This document shows positions 32,694 to 41,833 of a stretch of 64,000 bases of DNA, piece by piece. Positions within the stretch are counted from its first letter, which is position 1, and every line of letters begins with the position of its first letter. This DNA is from Candidatus Saccharimonadota bacterium. GTDB taxonomy: Bacteria; Patescibacteriota; Saccharimonadia; Saccharimonadales; Saccharimonadaceae. The notes under the pieces are model-generated. The model saw only the letters and a list, made by a program, of their open reading frames with translations, was not told the origin of the DNA and searched no databases. Made by a program: the position numbers and the translations under genes. The stretch spans positions 1 to 64,000 of the forward strand of contig WRHJ01000002.1 in NCBI GenBank assembly GCA_009783305.1, in the 5' to 3' direction.

Positions 32694-34322
32694 ATGTCAA
32701 AAAAAGTATTTTACGATGAGCAGGCACGAGAAAAAGTCCTCGGCGGCGCCAAGGCTCTCTGCGATGCCGTCAAAGTCACTTTCGGGCCCAAAGGTCGCAA
32801 TGTAGTTATCGAAAAAAGTTACGGCGCACCTACCATTACCCACGACGGCGTTACCGTTGCCGAAGCCGTTGACCTCGGCAACGACGATGAGTCCACATTG
32901 GGCTATCAAGTCGGCGCCAAACTGATCAAAACTGCTGCCCAAAAACTTAATAAGGTCGCTGGCGATGGCACCACCACCGTCACCGTCCTCACCTACCACA
33001 TTATCGCCGAGGCCAACAAGCTAATCGCCGCCGGGCACAATCCCATGCAACTCCGCAAGGGCATTGAAACCGCCGGTGCTGAAATTATCAAAGGTATCAA
33101 TAAAACTGCCGAAAAAATCGGCGGTAACTCTGAGAAAGTTGCCGAAGTTGCTACCATCTCCGCCGGTGATTCTGCCATTGGCAAACTCATCGCCGACGTC
33201 ATCGCCAAAATCGGCAAAGACGGCGTTGTCACCGTCGAAGCTGGTCAAGGCCTCGAAATGGAATCCGAAGTCGTCGAAGGCTTCAGCTATGATAAAGGTT
33301 TCTCCAGTGCCTTCTTTGTCACTGATGCTCAGCGTCAAGAAGCCATCTTTGACAAGCCTGCTATCCTCATCACCGACAAAAAAATCGGTGCCGCCGCCGA
33401 CCTCCTGCCATTTCTCGAAAAAATGGCTGCCGACGGCCAAAAAGATCTCGTCATTATTGCCGAAGAAGTCGAAGGCGAAGCTCTCTCTGTTCTCGTCCTC
33501 AATAAATTGAAAGGTGTGTTCAATACCCTAGTCCTCAAAGCTCCAGCCTTCGGTGATCGCCGCAAGGAAATCATGGAAGACATTGCTATTCTAACTGACG
33601 CAACTGTCGTCACCTCTGACAAAGGCCTCAATCTCGAAGATGCCGGTCTCGAAGTTCTCGGTCATGCCCACAAAGTCATTGCCACAAAAGACGAGACTAC
33701 TATCATCAAAGGTGATGGTAAGCCATCAGAAGTCAAAACTCGCATCGCCCAAATCAAATCTCAGGCTCAAATTTCCACCTCCGCTTATGAAACCGAGCAG
33801 CTCGAAAAACGCGCTGCTGCACTACTAGGCAAAGTCGCCGTCATCAAAGTTGGGGGCGCCACCGAAACCGAAATCGACGAGAAAAAATTCCGCGTCGACG
33901 ACGCCGTCGCCGCCACCAAAGCTGCCCTCGATGAAGGCATCGTACCCGGCGGTGGCGTTACTCTCGTCAATCTTGCTACAAAGCTCAAAGACGACAACGC
34001 TGGCAGCACTATCATTAAGAACGCCCTCAAAACGCCTTTCGTCCAAATTGTCGAGAATGCTGGACTCAATTCCCAAGCCCTGCTCGATAAAGTCCAAGAC
34101 GCCAAGGACGGCTACGGCGTCAACGTCATGCAGCCAGAGCAGGGAATTATTGATCTCAAAAAGGCCGGCATCATTGATCCCGCTCGCGTTACTCGCGAGG
34201 CTGTCCAAAACGCTGTCTCCATTGCCGCTACCGCTATCACCATGGGCGCACTTATCGTCGAACTGCCCGAAAAAGAAACTCCCAACCCCGGCATTGGCGC
34301 CGGCATGGGCGGCATGTATTAG
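32694..34322 (+). CDS. groEL: Chaperonin GroEL
   Basis: The 542-residue length is standard. DGTTTVTVL (ATP site, about 86-94) and the central GxKxxV and late [12 protein letters not shown] segments are conserved, and the protein ends in the usual Gly-Met tail ([10 protein letters not shown]). Co-transcribed with groES under the CIRCE-like site; an intrinsic terminator follows. Confidence 0.98.
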   Translation: MSKKVFYDEQAREKVLGGAKALCDAVKVTFGPKGRNVVIEKSYGAPTITHDGVTVAEAVDLGNDDESTLGYQVGAKLIKTAAQKLNKVAGDGTTTVTVLTYHIIAEANKLIAAGHNPMQLRKGIETAGAEIIKGINKTAEKIGGNSEKVAEVATISAGDSAIGKLIADVIAKIGKDGVVTVEAGQGLEMESEVVEGFSYDKGFSSAFFVTDAQRQEAIFDKPAILITDKKIGAAADLLPFLEKMAADGQKDLVIIAEEVEGEALSVLVLNKLKGVFNTLVLKAPAFGDRRKEIMEDIAILTDATVVTSDKGLNLEDAGLEVLGHAHKVIATKDETTIIKGDGKPSEVKTRIAQIKSQAQISTSAYETEQLEKRAAALLGKVAVIKVGGATETEIDEKKFRVDDAVAATKAALDEGIVPGGGVTLVNLATKLKDDNAGSTIIKNALKTPFVQIVENAGLNSQALLDKVQDAKDGYGVNVMQPEQGIIDLKKAGIIDPARVTREAVQNAVSIAATAITMGALIVELPEKETPNPGIGAGMGGMY

Positions 34323-34332
34323 CCCACAACAA

Positions 34333-34364
34333 AAAATGACCCCTGAACCGGGGTCATTTTTTTT
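34333..34364. terminator. Terminator after groEL
   Basis: AAAATGACCCC-TGAA-CCGGGGTCATTTTTTTT is a clear intrinsic terminator that also serves the convergent gene at 34374. Confidence 0.9.
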
Positions 34365-34373
34365 ATAAACAAA

Positions 34374-34847
34374 CTATTGATTAGCCGCACCAATCCCTAG
34401 GCTATCTATTGTTTCGACTATAAACAACAACGCTTCAGCCTTGTCTTTTTCGACCGCAATCTGTATCGCCGCTTCATATGCCGGCTCAATCGCTGCCTTA
34501 TCATGCGTTGCCGCAATAATCTCCCGATAAATCTTAAACCTTGCTTCTGGCGACATATCAACCTTATCCACTAGCGGACGCAAATCTGTCAAAGCCTTCG
34601 TCTTCACCACGCCAAGATCAGGATCTCCATAAGCCGCCTTTGGTTGCTGGGCAATACCGCTTTCCACTGGAGCCGCTGGCTCCTCAACCGCTTCTTCCGC
34701 CGGCTCTGCACTATTCGCTGCCACTTTATCAGCCACCGCCGAAACCGCATCCAACTCCGTCCCAGCCCCAGTAGCGCTAGTTATATTGTTTATGGCCTTC
34801 TGCAATTCATTGTCGTCGGCTTTGGTTGTCGTCGGTTCCATACCCAC
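34374..34847 (-). CDS. Acidic Ala/Glu-rich hypothetical protein
   Basis: The 157-residue (or 155 from the second Met) soluble protein has an Ala/Glu/Pro-rich disordered first half and a helical C-terminal half (ARFKIYREIIAATHDKAAI...). AGAGGTGGG lies before the start. No family recognised. Confidence 0.6.
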   Translation of the reverse strand: MGMEPTTTKADDNELQKAINNITSATGAGTELDAVSAVADKVAANSAEPAEEAVEEPAAPVESGIAQQPKAAYGDPDLGVVKTKALTDLRPLVDKVDMSPEARFKIYREIIAATHDKAAIEPAYEAAIQIAVEKDKAEALLFIVETIDSLGIGAANQ

Positions 34848-34890
34848 CTCTCTTAATACTTCTATTTTTCGTTATTGTATCACGCTTATG

Positions 34891-35373
34891 TTAAATACGC
34901 AAAAATCTCACTATTTTATCCAAGAAATCCATCTTCACCTCTTCCATCGGCAACCTCTCGCCGAATATATCCACAATCTGTTCGCCCTGAGCTTCAGGGA
35001 AATAAACCGTTACGCGCGGCGAAAAACGTTTCCTAGGTATCAAAACAATCGAAAATCTTTTATCGTCCCTCATCACGCCAAAAGCCTTAAATTGCCCAAA
35101 ATCATACAACTTATTCCCCTCCGATAACCCCTTGTTACTCAAAGAATAATGCAGCATCCTCGGCGGTCGTGAAGAATAAACAATTATGGCTATCACACTC
35201 ACAACAATCAAGGCCAAAAACGTCCATTGCTGTAACCAAACCGCCAACGCCGAAAAACTCAAGCCGACTATTACCAACCCAATATACCATCCAGTATTTT
35301 TATCCCGCACAACATATTCCTGCGCTTCCCAATTGACAATCGCTCCAGTATCCTTTTCCTTGTCCTTTACCAT
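34891..35373 (-). CDS. Two-helix membrane protein with PH-like C-terminal domain
   Basis: This 160-residue protein has an N-terminal region with WEAQEYVVRDKNTGWY, two adjacent transmembrane segments (about 30-49 and 53-70), then a soluble beta-rich domain (SNKGLSEGNKLYDFGQFKAFGV...) like the bacterial PH-type domains that follow paired helices. A TACAAT box 6 nt before ATG 35373 decides the start (leaderless), in preference to a GTG two codons upstream. Confidence 0.65.
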   Translation of the reverse strand: MVKDKEKDTGAIVNWEAQEYVVRDKNTGWYIGLVIVGLSFSALAVWLQQWTFLALIVVSVIAIIVYSSRPPRMLHYSLSNKGLSEGNKLYDFGQFKAFGVMRDDKRFSIVLIPRKRFSPRVTVYFPEAQGEQIVDIFGERLPMEEVKMDFLDKIVRFLRI

Positions 35374-35401
35374 AACCACATTGTAACATGATAAGTAAAA
35401 A

Positions 35402-35531
35402 CTTAGGAAGTCTTTCTGAAGAAGCTGTGGAAGAGATGGCCGCTGACCATCTACTTCCAGCCGAACGCCGCGACTGCGCCCTGTGAAGACAGGCGCGCAC
35501 GCAGAGTGTCTTCTGAAGAAAGACTCCTAAG
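35402..35531. repeat. Palindromic element family B, copy 3 (intergenic)
   Basis: Arms CTTAGGAAGTCTTTCT (35402-35417) and AGAAAGACTCCTAAG (35517-35531) are complementary apart from one base. The core (35418-35516) matches the valS copy closely (GAAGCTGTGGAAGAG, ACTTCCAGCCGAACGC, AGACAGGCGC, GTGTCTTCTG). It lies between the promoter of the 34891-35373 gene and tRNA-Ser(GCT), so here it is not translated. Confidence 0.85.
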
Positions 35532-35563
35532 GTTTTAGAAATTCATGATAAAATGTATCTGTC

Positions 35564-35656
35564 GGAGGGTTACCCAAGTGGCTGAAGGGGACGGTTTGCT
35601 AAATCGTTAGGCTGGGGAAACCTGGCGCGAGAGTTCGAATCTCTCACCCTCCGCCA
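35564..35656 (+). tRNA. tRNA-Ser (anticodon GCT)
   Basis: Class II cloverleaf, 93 nt: acceptor GGAGGGT / ACCCTCC, anticodon stem ACGGT / ATCGT with loop TTGCTAA, long variable arm, GTTCGAATC, encoded CCA. It decodes AGC/AGU. Its last bases overlap the stop of the minus-strand gene at 35644. Confidence 0.95.
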
Positions 35657-36924
35657 TTTTTGTTGTAATCTGGCAGATCCGTTGCCCAATCGCCGGGGCT
35701 AGTGTCAGAATATATGATAGAATCCTGCCCCATCTGCGCTTTTGTCCGCAACAAGCTCTCGGCAGGGTTTTTCTTTGCTATGGCCACTTGTTTCTGTATA
35801 CCTAGCTTATCTAACTGCGCAGCGTAATATTTGCGCATCCGCTCTGCCATCTTAGGACTCAATTTTTCCATTACATTAGCAAACATATTCACGATCGTAA
35901 GAGATGCAGCCCCAGTGCCTCCTTCTGTATTCAGCCCTGCCAGAGTATTGACTGTTTCTTTAGGTAGGCGTGTCCAGAGATAACCAGTCTGCTTGCCGTA
36001 TCCGTCAGCCCGCTCGACAATTTCGGTAGAATTAGAGAATACCAACTCCACGTGTGGTATCTTCGCGGTATATTCTTTCTCCTCAGACGGACCCAGTGAT
36101 TTCTCCGCCAAATTATAACTAATTATAGGCGCGATCCCGCCATTTAAAATCATCGAATTATCAGGGAATACATCGTGCGCAGACCGCAAGATACTTGGAG
36201 AAAGCGTAGCAAATATAGCAGAATCCGCTACTTCGTGTTTATCCAACAAAGATTTGATATTTTCCAAATATTGGTTATGGGTTCCCGATGACGGGCCTAG
36301 TTCTTTGAGTTCCAAAACCATCCGATGATTTTCATTGTCTTTTTTGTACTTCGCAAACATCTGAAGACCATCTTCAAGCGAAAGCCGACGACTATACTGC
36401 TCCACCTGTTCGCTGTTTAAATTATGTATAGGCTTAGAGAAAAAGAACCGTGCACCAGCTCGCGGTGAGTGTGAAATCCAAGGCTTGCCATCCTTGTCAA
36501 AACGTATGTCAAGCTCCGGGATACTCGTGCCGCTCTGCAGCTCACGTTCCAGTGCGTCTCTCGTATTAATCTTTTTATGATTGACTATGGAGTATTCAAT
36601 TTGATTCTTCAGCGACTTATCAACATCTCCCAAAATGTTTTCCATCTGCTTGAAGAGCGATTCGACCTGCAAATCAATATGGGCTTCGTCTTCTGAGCTA
36701 TCTGTCGTTTCACTTGACACGCCGATCGCATCAGACTCCCCGCCCGCGTCATTTTGTGGCTCCGTACCATCCAGCTCCGCCAGCAACATAGCCATTTTCC
36801 CAAACTTCCTATACATCCTAGCCCGCTCCTCCAGCCGCTCCTTGTGCTGTCGGCTTCCATCTCCTGCCAAATCCTCCCACCCAGTGTCACCCAAATTCTC
36901 GCCCGCATTAACTTCAAAATTCAT
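35644..36924 (-). CDS. Glycerophosphodiester phosphodiesterase-like protein
   Basis: The 426-residue soluble protein has a charged N-terminal region of about 125 residues, then a domain with GDPD-type signatures: IPELDIRFDKDGKPWISHSP (E-x-D-x-R-x-T-x-D-G-x-x-V-x-x-H pattern, about 134-153), VLELKELG (the E-x-K metal position) and a later NGGIAPI strand. The first catalytic His normally found just before the E-x-D motif is not obvious, so activity is uncertain. It is convergent with tRNA-Ser(GCT), overlapping its 3' end by 13 nt. Confidence 0.6.
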   Translation of the reverse strand: MNFEVNAGENLGDTGWEDLAGDGSRQHKERLEERARMYRKFGKMAMLLAELDGTEPQNDAGGESDAIGVSSETTDSSEDEAHIDLQVESLFKQMENILGDVDKSLKNQIEYSIVNHKKINTRDALERELQSGTSIPELDIRFDKDGKPWISHSPRAGARFFFSKPIHNLNSEQVEQYSRRLSLEDGLQMFAKYKKDNENHRMVLELKELGPSSGTHNQYLENIKSLLDKHEVADSAIFATLSPSILRSAHDVFPDNSMILNGGIAPIISYNLAEKSLGPSEEKEYTAKIPHVELVFSNSTEIVERADGYGKQTGYLWTRLPKETVNTLAGLNTEGGTGAASLTIVNMFANVMEKLSPKMAERMRKYYAAQLDKLGIQKQVAIAKKNPAESLLRTKAQMGQDSIIYSDTSPGDWATDLPDYNKNGGG

Positions 36925-36990
36925 ATTTCAATTATACATAAATTTCATGCTATACTATTCACAGCTATTTAACTGCGAGAATATATCATT

Positions 36991-37384
36991 TATGAAAAAA
37001 ATTTTTAGTAAAATCGGACAGGTTATCACCGGAGCTAGCGCCGTTGCCACCCTTTGGGCTGGCCGCGTCATGGCCGCTGGCAACCCAGCGCAAGAAGGCG
37101 CTGAAACCGCCAAACCCGACGGCGTGCCCACAGAACTAATTGGACCCGACGGGGTTTTCACCGAAATCACCAACACTATCCTTTTCGTCGTTGGCATCAT
37201 CAGCATCGTCATGCTCATCTGGGGCGGTCTCCGCTATATTCTATCCGGAGGCGACAGTAAAAAAGTCACTGATGCTAAAAATACCATCCTTTACGCCATC
37301 ATCGGCCTCATTGTGGCCCTCCTTGCCTATGCCATAGTCAACTTCGTCATCAATGCCATCGGCGGCGACACCGCCTCCAACTAA
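36991..37384 (+). CDS. VirB2/TrbC-like pilin paralogue 1
   Basis: The 130-residue protein has a signal-like start (MKKIFSKIGQVITGASAVATLWAGRVMA), two hydrophobic segments (about 60-80 and 100-122) and between them GGDSKKVTDAKNTI, the basic linker shared by all pilin-like genes at 38730-41739. That is the architecture of VirB2/TrbC-type pilins. The start at 36991 is chosen because the signal peptide follows directly; the upstream open frame is antisense to the GDPD-like gene. It is on the plus strand, separate from the seven minus-strand copies. Confidence 0.8.
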
Positions 37385-38061
37385 TCGCCAGATTTTGCCA
37401 ATACTATCACCGACACATTTTTCGCCCCGCCTTTTTTCAATGCCATACACACCGCCTCCAGGCTTGCTCCAGTCGTGCAGACATCGTCCAACACCAAATA
37501 ATTCCACCGTTCATCAACTTCTCCCACCAACATATACGCCGATTTAGCCTGCTCGCGCCTGCACTTCGCGCTCGCACCCACCTGCACCGTATTGGTAACC
37601 CTTCGCACCAATTTTGTACATTTCCACTTTCGAAGCTTAGCTAGTTTTTTAGCTATCAGCCACGTATGATCCAATCCTCGTTCCCGCACGTGTCGAGCTA
37701 TCGTCGGCACCGGCACTACCGCCGTATTTTCAGGCAAATAGGGCAGTACCGCATCCATCATTTCTGCTATCGGCCAAGCCAGTGCCCTAATCGACTGATA
37801 CTTTAGCCCGTCCACCAACTTACCTAAATTCTCACTCCGCCTCCCCACCACCCATGAATGCTCATATGGCAAATCGCAGGCCAAACAAGCATTTTCTATG
37901 ACCGCACCACATCTTAAACACCTATTCGCATTGCCACTACTATTGTAAAATTTACAACACTCACACAGTATTCCCCCCAATTTTCCACATAACAGACAGT
38001 AATGCGGGCAAAATAACTCACATATTGCCCTCACTGTTGTATTTTTTACACTAAAAATCAT
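37381..38061 (-). CDS. comF: ComF-family phosphoribosyltransferase-like competence protein
   Basis: The 226-residue protein has an N-terminal zinc-ribbon region with Cys pairs (CPHYCLLCGK, CECC, CLRCG, CLAC) and a C-terminal phosphoribosyltransferase fold with the PRPP loop YLVLDDVCTTGAS (about 188-200). ComF proteins support uptake of transforming DNA by an unclear biochemical step. ATG 38061 begins MIFSVKNTTV; upstream in-frame residues would read through the neighbouring Hsp20 promoter. Confidence 0.85.
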   Translation of the reverse strand: MIFSVKNTTVRAICELFCPHYCLLCGKLGGILCECCKFYNSSGNANRCLRCGAVIENACLACDLPYEHSWVVGRRSENLGKLVDGLKYQSIRALAWPIAEMMDAVLPYLPENTAVVPVPTIARHVRERGLDHTWLIAKKLAKLRKWKCTKLVRRVTNTVQVGASAKCRREQAKSAYMLVGEVDERWNYLVLDDVCTTGASLEAVCMALKKGGAKNVSVIVLAKSGD

Positions 38062-38135
38062 GGAATCCCTTGATTTTAGGTGAAGCGCTCCATATAATAA
38101 AGCATAATAGAGTAAGTGGAGGAAGATCAAAAGCT

Positions 38136-38639
38136 ATGGCTCGTAACAAGAACGAAGACATGCTGATGGAAGATGAACTAGCAGCCGCATTTCTCGACGA
38201 CAATGCCGAGGATGTTGCTCTTGTAGAGACAGAGGAAATCATGTCCGCTGTCGACTCCAATATGGAACCATCAGAGCAGGGGGATGATGGGTGGGATACA
38301 GAAACCGAAGATATCCCAGGGCAACTTGCCGTCGATGTCTACGAAACCGCCGAAAAATTAATTGTCAAAGCTCGCACTGCTGGTATTTCCCGCAGCGACC
38401 TAGATGTTTCTATTTCGGATAACATCCTGACTATTTCAGGCACCCTCAACGGTGGCGAAGATGATAAGGCTACCAACTGGCACATCCAAGAATGCTACTG
38501 GGGAGAATTCAGTCGCACAATTGCTTTGCCAGTCCAAATCAAAGAAGACGGCGTCGAAGCCGTGCTCAAAGATGGTGTTCTGACCATCTCCTTCGAGAAA
38601 GAAAAAGTCACTGATCGTAAGAAAATAACTGTTAACTAA
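38136..38639 (+). CDS. Hsp20-family small heat-shock protein
   Basis: The 167-residue protein has an acidic N-terminus of about 65 residues, then an alpha-crystallin domain: PGQLAVDVYETAEKLIVKA, GISRSDLDVSISDNILTISG, the CYWGEFSRTIALP segment and GVEAVLKDGVLTISFEK (the G-V-L-T motif). It holds unfolded proteins for refolding by GroEL or others. The ATG at 38136 has GTGGAGGA upstream. The terminator at 38685 follows. Confidence 0.92.
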   Translation: MARNKNEDMLMEDELAAAFLDDNAEDVALVETEEIMSAVDSNMEPSEQGDDGWDTETEDIPGQLAVDVYETAEKLIVKARTAGISRSDLDVSISDNILTISGTLNGGEDDKATNWHIQECYWGEFSRTIALPVQIKEDGVEAVLKDGVLTISFEKEKVTDRKKITVN

Positions 38640-38684
38640 CCGCCTCGACCCGTTTCAAGTCCACCTTGTCGACGACAAGAAACG

Positions 38685-38713
38685 AAATACCCCTCTCTCG
38701 GAGGGGTATTTCT
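38685..38713. terminator. Terminator after hsp20
   Basis: AAATACCCCTC-TCTC-GGAGGGGTATTTCTT is a strong intrinsic stem between the Hsp20 gene and the convergent pilin-like gene. Confidence 0.85.
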
Positions 38714-38729
38714 TATATCTTATTTAAGT

Positions 38730-39254
38730 TTAGAATATGCTGCTCAACACAAAGTTCACAATCGCAAAGGCCAAGATCGCTACCACTAAACCAATAATAC
38801 CGTACATAATTGTATCTTTGGCTTTTTTCACCTTGCCAGAATCACCTTGAGAAGTAGAGTATTGAATACCGCCAAGAATTACCATGACCACAGCAATAAT
38901 ACCAACTACGAAAATCACCGTGTTGATAATAGTCTGGATAATCGAGTTCAGGTTAGCAGTCTCGCAACCATCCGGGTTTGATGCCAATGACGCCGCCTTA
39001 GTACAATCTGCCGATGTTTTACCCCACATATCATATGACGTAGCACTGATTTTTATCTTCGACGCGCCACATTTCCTAGGAAAACGAGCATCTGGCGGAG
39101 TCTCGCCGTCAGAGCTATTGCCAATATAAACGCCCGCATAATCACCGGTCTGGGCACCTGTAACACAGGCCGCCGCAAACGCTGGCATCGCGACAAATAC
39201 TGCCATCCCTAACGCCAACACCCCTCCTCTTACAATATTCTTTATCTTACTCAT
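38730..39254 (-). CDS. VirB2/TrbC-like pilin paralogue 2
   Basis: The 174-residue protein has a signal peptide (to about residue 28, ...AMPAFAAAC), an outer segment with several Cys (CVTGAQ, PRKCGASK, DCTKAA, DGCETA) and the pilin core IINTVIFVVGIIAVVMVILGG, then QGDSGKVKKAKDTIMYG and a second helix. The Cys-rich insertion of about 60 residues is found in no other copy of the cluster. Last gene of the minus-strand pilin series. Confidence 0.8.
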   Translation of the reverse strand: MSKIKNIVRGGVLALGMAVFVAMPAFAAACVTGAQTGDYAGVYIGNSSDGETPPDARFPRKCGASKIKISATSYDMWGKTSADCTKAASLASNPDGCETANLNSIIQTIINTVIFVVGIIAVVMVILGGIQYSTSQGDSGKVKKAKDTIMYGIIGLVVAILAFAIVNFVLSSIF

Positions 39255-39295
39255 CTTTTAGTTTCTCCGTTCTTATTATTACTTTTTAATCTTTC

Positions 39296-39703
39296 CTAAA
39301 ACACACTGCTTAACACAAAATTCACAATCGTGAAAGCCAACAGTGCTACAATTAAACCAATAATACCGTACATAATAGTATCTTTTGCCTTCTTCACCTT
39401 GCCAGAATCACCCTGAGAGGTCGAGTACTGAATTCCACCCAGAATAATCATGACCACAGCAATAATACCGACTACGAAAATCACCGTGTTGATAATAGCT
39501 TGAATCACATTCATTAAATCCACGCTGCCACCATCTGGATCAACTGCATCCGCACCCGCCGCCGCACATCCTGCCGACGATGAAGCCGTCGAGCCATCCG
39601 GGCACGTCACATCAGCCCAAGCTGGCAGAGCCACACCCGCCACGCCGACTACCATCAACACAGTCCCCATCACAATTTTTAATTTATTACTTAGTTTGGT
39701 CAT
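39296..39703 (-). CDS. VirB2/TrbC-like pilin paralogue 3
   Basis: The 135-residue protein has a signal peptide (MTKLSNKLKIVMGTVLM...PAWA), a short outer Asp/Ala-rich stretch and the two-helix core nearly identical to paralogue 2 (FVVGIIAVVMIILGG, QGDSGKVKKAKDTIMYG). ATG 39703 is preferred to the longer frame because CGGAGATAAT precedes it. Confidence 0.8.
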   Translation of the reverse strand: MTKLSNKLKIVMGTVLMVVGVAGVALPAWADVTCPDGSTASSSAGCAAAGADAVDPDGGSVDLMNVIQAIINTVIFVVGIIAVVMIILGGIQYSTSQGDSGKVKKAKDTIMYGIIGLIVALLAFTIVNFVLSSVF

Positions 39704-39757
39704 TATATTATCTCCGTTTTTCTTAATTCCTATCATACCATGATGCTTACAGTTGCG

Positions 39758-40072
39758 CTACCGCATTATCGCGTCCAACGCAAAACTTACAATCGCAAAG
39801 GCCAAGATCGCTACCACCAAACCGATGATACCGTACATAATCGTGTCCTTTGCCTTCTTTACCTTGCCCGAGTCTCCCTGCGACATAGCGTAGTTGACGC
39901 CTCCCACAATAATCATAATCGCTGCAATAATACCAACTAGAAAAATCACAGTTATCACAATTGGCGCTATCACATCTTCCACGGATGACACGCCCCCACC
40001 TCCAGTCGCATCATTTATGCTATCTTCCACCGAACCGGATACATCTCCCAATATCATCAATATTTTACTCAT
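39758..40072 (-). CDS. VirB2/TrbC-like pilin paralogue 4 (short, no signal peptide)
   Basis: The 104-residue protein lacks a clear cleavable signal (MSKILMILGDVSGSVEDSIN...) but keeps the two-helix core with QGDSGKVKKAKDTIMYG. Its start overlaps the stop of the preceding gene (ATGA at 40069-40072), so translation is coupled. Confidence 0.78.
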   Translation of the reverse strand: MSKILMILGDVSGSVEDSINDATGGGGVSSVEDVIAPIVITVIFLVGIIAAIMIIVGGVNYAMSQGDSGKVKKAKDTIMYGIIGLVVAILAFAIVSFALDAIMR

Positions 40073-40455
40073 TGAATTCCTCCCAAAACAAACGCCGTAA
40101 TCGCAAATGCCAACAAAGTCACAATCAGCCCGATTATCGCGTACATAATTGTGTCCTTTGCCTTCTTCACCTTGCCAGGATCACCTTGAGAAATTGAATA
40201 CCTCACACCACCAAATATAATCACCCCTGCCGCAATAATCCCCGCAATCGAAAACACCGCCATCACCGCACCCGGAACCTTATCAAATACTGTTTGCCCA
40301 CCGCCACCTCCACATCCAGCCGCTATATATGCATCAGCATCAGCAATTGGGTCCAATTGACTGCAAATCGGATCTTCCCACGCCATTACCGATACGGGCC
40401 ACAGCACCGAAATCCCCATCACCAAAACCAATAACATCATCAGAACTTTTTTCAT
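40069..40455 (-). CDS. VirB2/TrbC-like pilin paralogue 5
   Basis: The 128-residue protein has a signal peptide (MKKVLMMLLVLVMGISVLWPVSVMA), a short outer region ending in GCGGGGGQ, and the two-helix core with QGDPGKVKKAKDTIMYA. The start at 40455 follows GGGAGGTG and overlaps the stop of the upstream gene (ATGA). Confidence 0.8.
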   Translation of the reverse strand: MKKVLMMLLVLVMGISVLWPVSVMAWEDPICSQLDPIADADAYIAAGCGGGGGQTVFDKVPGAVMAVFSIAGIIAAGVIIFGGVRYSISQGDPGKVKKAKDTIMYAIIGLIVTLLAFAITAFVLGGIQ

Positions 40456-40895
40456 CTCGCTGGCACCTCCCATTTCTCACCACTATCGCCATCATCTGCA
40501 TCATCTGCATCCTCACTAGTACCGCCCGATCCTCCGCCGCCAGTAGGCGACCTCGTATCATCAAACGCTCCTGTCACAAACATCACGATCGCCGCTGCCG
40601 CTGTCGCAATAATCAAACCAATTATTGTATACGTAATCGTTTGCTGCGCCTTCTTCGTCCTCTCCGGCTCGCCCTCACTCGTCATATACTGAATTCCCGC
40701 CACGACAATTATTATCGCCGCCACCACGCCAATCGCAAAATACGCCCAACCTAACACTGCCGACACTATGCCTGCGCCCGTCATATCGCACGGGTCAATC
40801 ATAATTCCAGAACCCGGAGGATCCTCATATGGCGCGCACGGCAAATTAGGACTACTAATCCCAGCCGCCATCGCCTTCAAAATCATACCTATCAT
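40452..40895 (-). CDS. VirB2/TrbC-like pilin paralogue 6 (divergent)
   Basis: The 147-residue protein begins MIGMILKAMAAGISSPNLPC with no long signal peptide. The two-helix core is more divergent (EGEPERTKKAQQTITYT in the linker) and the tail is Gly/Asp/Ser-rich (GGGGSGGTSEDADDADDGD). It overlaps its upstream neighbour by ATGA. Confidence 0.75.
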   Translation of the reverse strand: MIGMILKAMAAGISSPNLPCAPYEDPPGSGIMIDPCDMTGAGIVSAVLGWAYFAIGVVAAIIIVVAGIQYMTSEGEPERTKKAQQTITYTIIGLIIATAAAAIVMFVTGAFDDTRSPTGGGGSGGTSEDADDADDGDSGEKWEVPAR

Positions 40896-41341
40896 ATTCC
40901 CATCGCCTCCGTTATCACGCCGACAATCGTGCTAACTATTAACGACGCCAAAATACATATAATCAGCCCAACCACCGCCGATATCACCGTCCGCTTACCC
41001 TTCGCAATCCGTCCCGGATCACCTCTCGCCAACACATATAAGTATCCGCCATACACAATGAATCCAAGCGCCAAATATCCTACCAAATTAAACAGTATAT
41101 TTAGTATATTCAAGACTATTGCCCACACAAACCCAGCCACCTCTCCATCCCCTTGTGGCGTCTTTATCACGCACTTGTCACCCTGAGCTTTTACCAAATT
41201 GTAATACCATGGCCGAAACGTCAAAAATGACGTTTGGCAATCATCATCCGTCAATGCCGATGCCGGCGTTGGCGACAGTAGCCCAACCCCCAAACCAACC
41301 GTTATGACAACCATTATTATCATTAGTAGATGTTTTATCAT
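40892..41341 (-). CDS. VirB2/TrbC-like pilin paralogue 7 (divergent)
   Basis: The 149-residue protein has a signal peptide (MIKHLLMIIMVVITVGLGVGLL...ASA), an outer part with two Cys (DDDCQTSF, GDKCVIK), and two helices linked by RGDPGRIAKGKRTVISA. The ATG at 41341 overlaps the stop of the 41338-41739 gene (ATGA), fixing the start. Confidence 0.78.
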   Translation of the reverse strand: MIKHLLMIIMVVITVGLGVGLLSPTPASALTDDDCQTSFLTFRPWYYNLVKAQGDKCVIKTPQGDGEVAGFVWAIVLNILNILFNLVGYLALGFIVYGGYLYVLARGDPGRIAKGKRTVISAVVGLIICILASLIVSTIVGVITEAMGI

Positions 41342-41739
41342 GCCTGTATTGTAAACCCTGGTATCAACCAATTCAAGATTAGCCATATCAAAGCCCAAAC
41401 AATCAAGCCAATCACTATATTAAATATTCGACTCTTTGCCTTTACGATCTGCTCCTCTTTATCACGTGCCGTCATCCACTGAATACCACTTATCACTATA
41501 CCAACCAAGGCTAAAATACCTATACCCATAGTCATAATGTTCAATATCAATTCCAATATCCTCCAGACTCCGTTCTCACCGCACCAGTCCGATGGCAAAA
41601 TCCCCACACACTCATCCGCCGCAGAAACTGGCGAAGTCAACACAACAGATACGACAGCAGCCATAACCACTACGCAACCCAAAAACCTCAGCCATCTATT
41701 CTTTGTCTGAGACTTAAGATTCTGCTTAAAATCACTCAT
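41338..41739 (-). CDS. VirB2/TrbC-like pilin paralogue 8 (first gene of the minus series)
   Basis: The 133-residue protein has an N-terminal hydrophobic signal (about 17-40), an outer segment (ECVGILPSDWCGENG) and two helices linked by RDKEEQIVKAKSRIFN. The start at 41739 lies about 9 nt after TATAAT. The seven minus-strand genes 38730-41739 are tightly packed, several by ATGA overlap, and likely form one operon divergent from the VirB6-like gene. Confidence 0.78.
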   Translation of the reverse strand: MSDFKQNLKSQTKNRWLRFLGCVVVMAAVVSVVLTSPVSAADECVGILPSDWCGENGVWRILELILNIMTMGIGILALVGIVISGIQWMTARDKEEQIVKAKSRIFNIVIGLIVWALIWLILNWLIPGFTIQA

Positions 41740-41833
41740 ATCTATCCAAATTATAACACAACTAAAAAGCCCAACAAAAACACTATAAAATCTCTTGACT
41801 AAAGTGCTTATGTGTGCTATAATTAGCCAAGCC

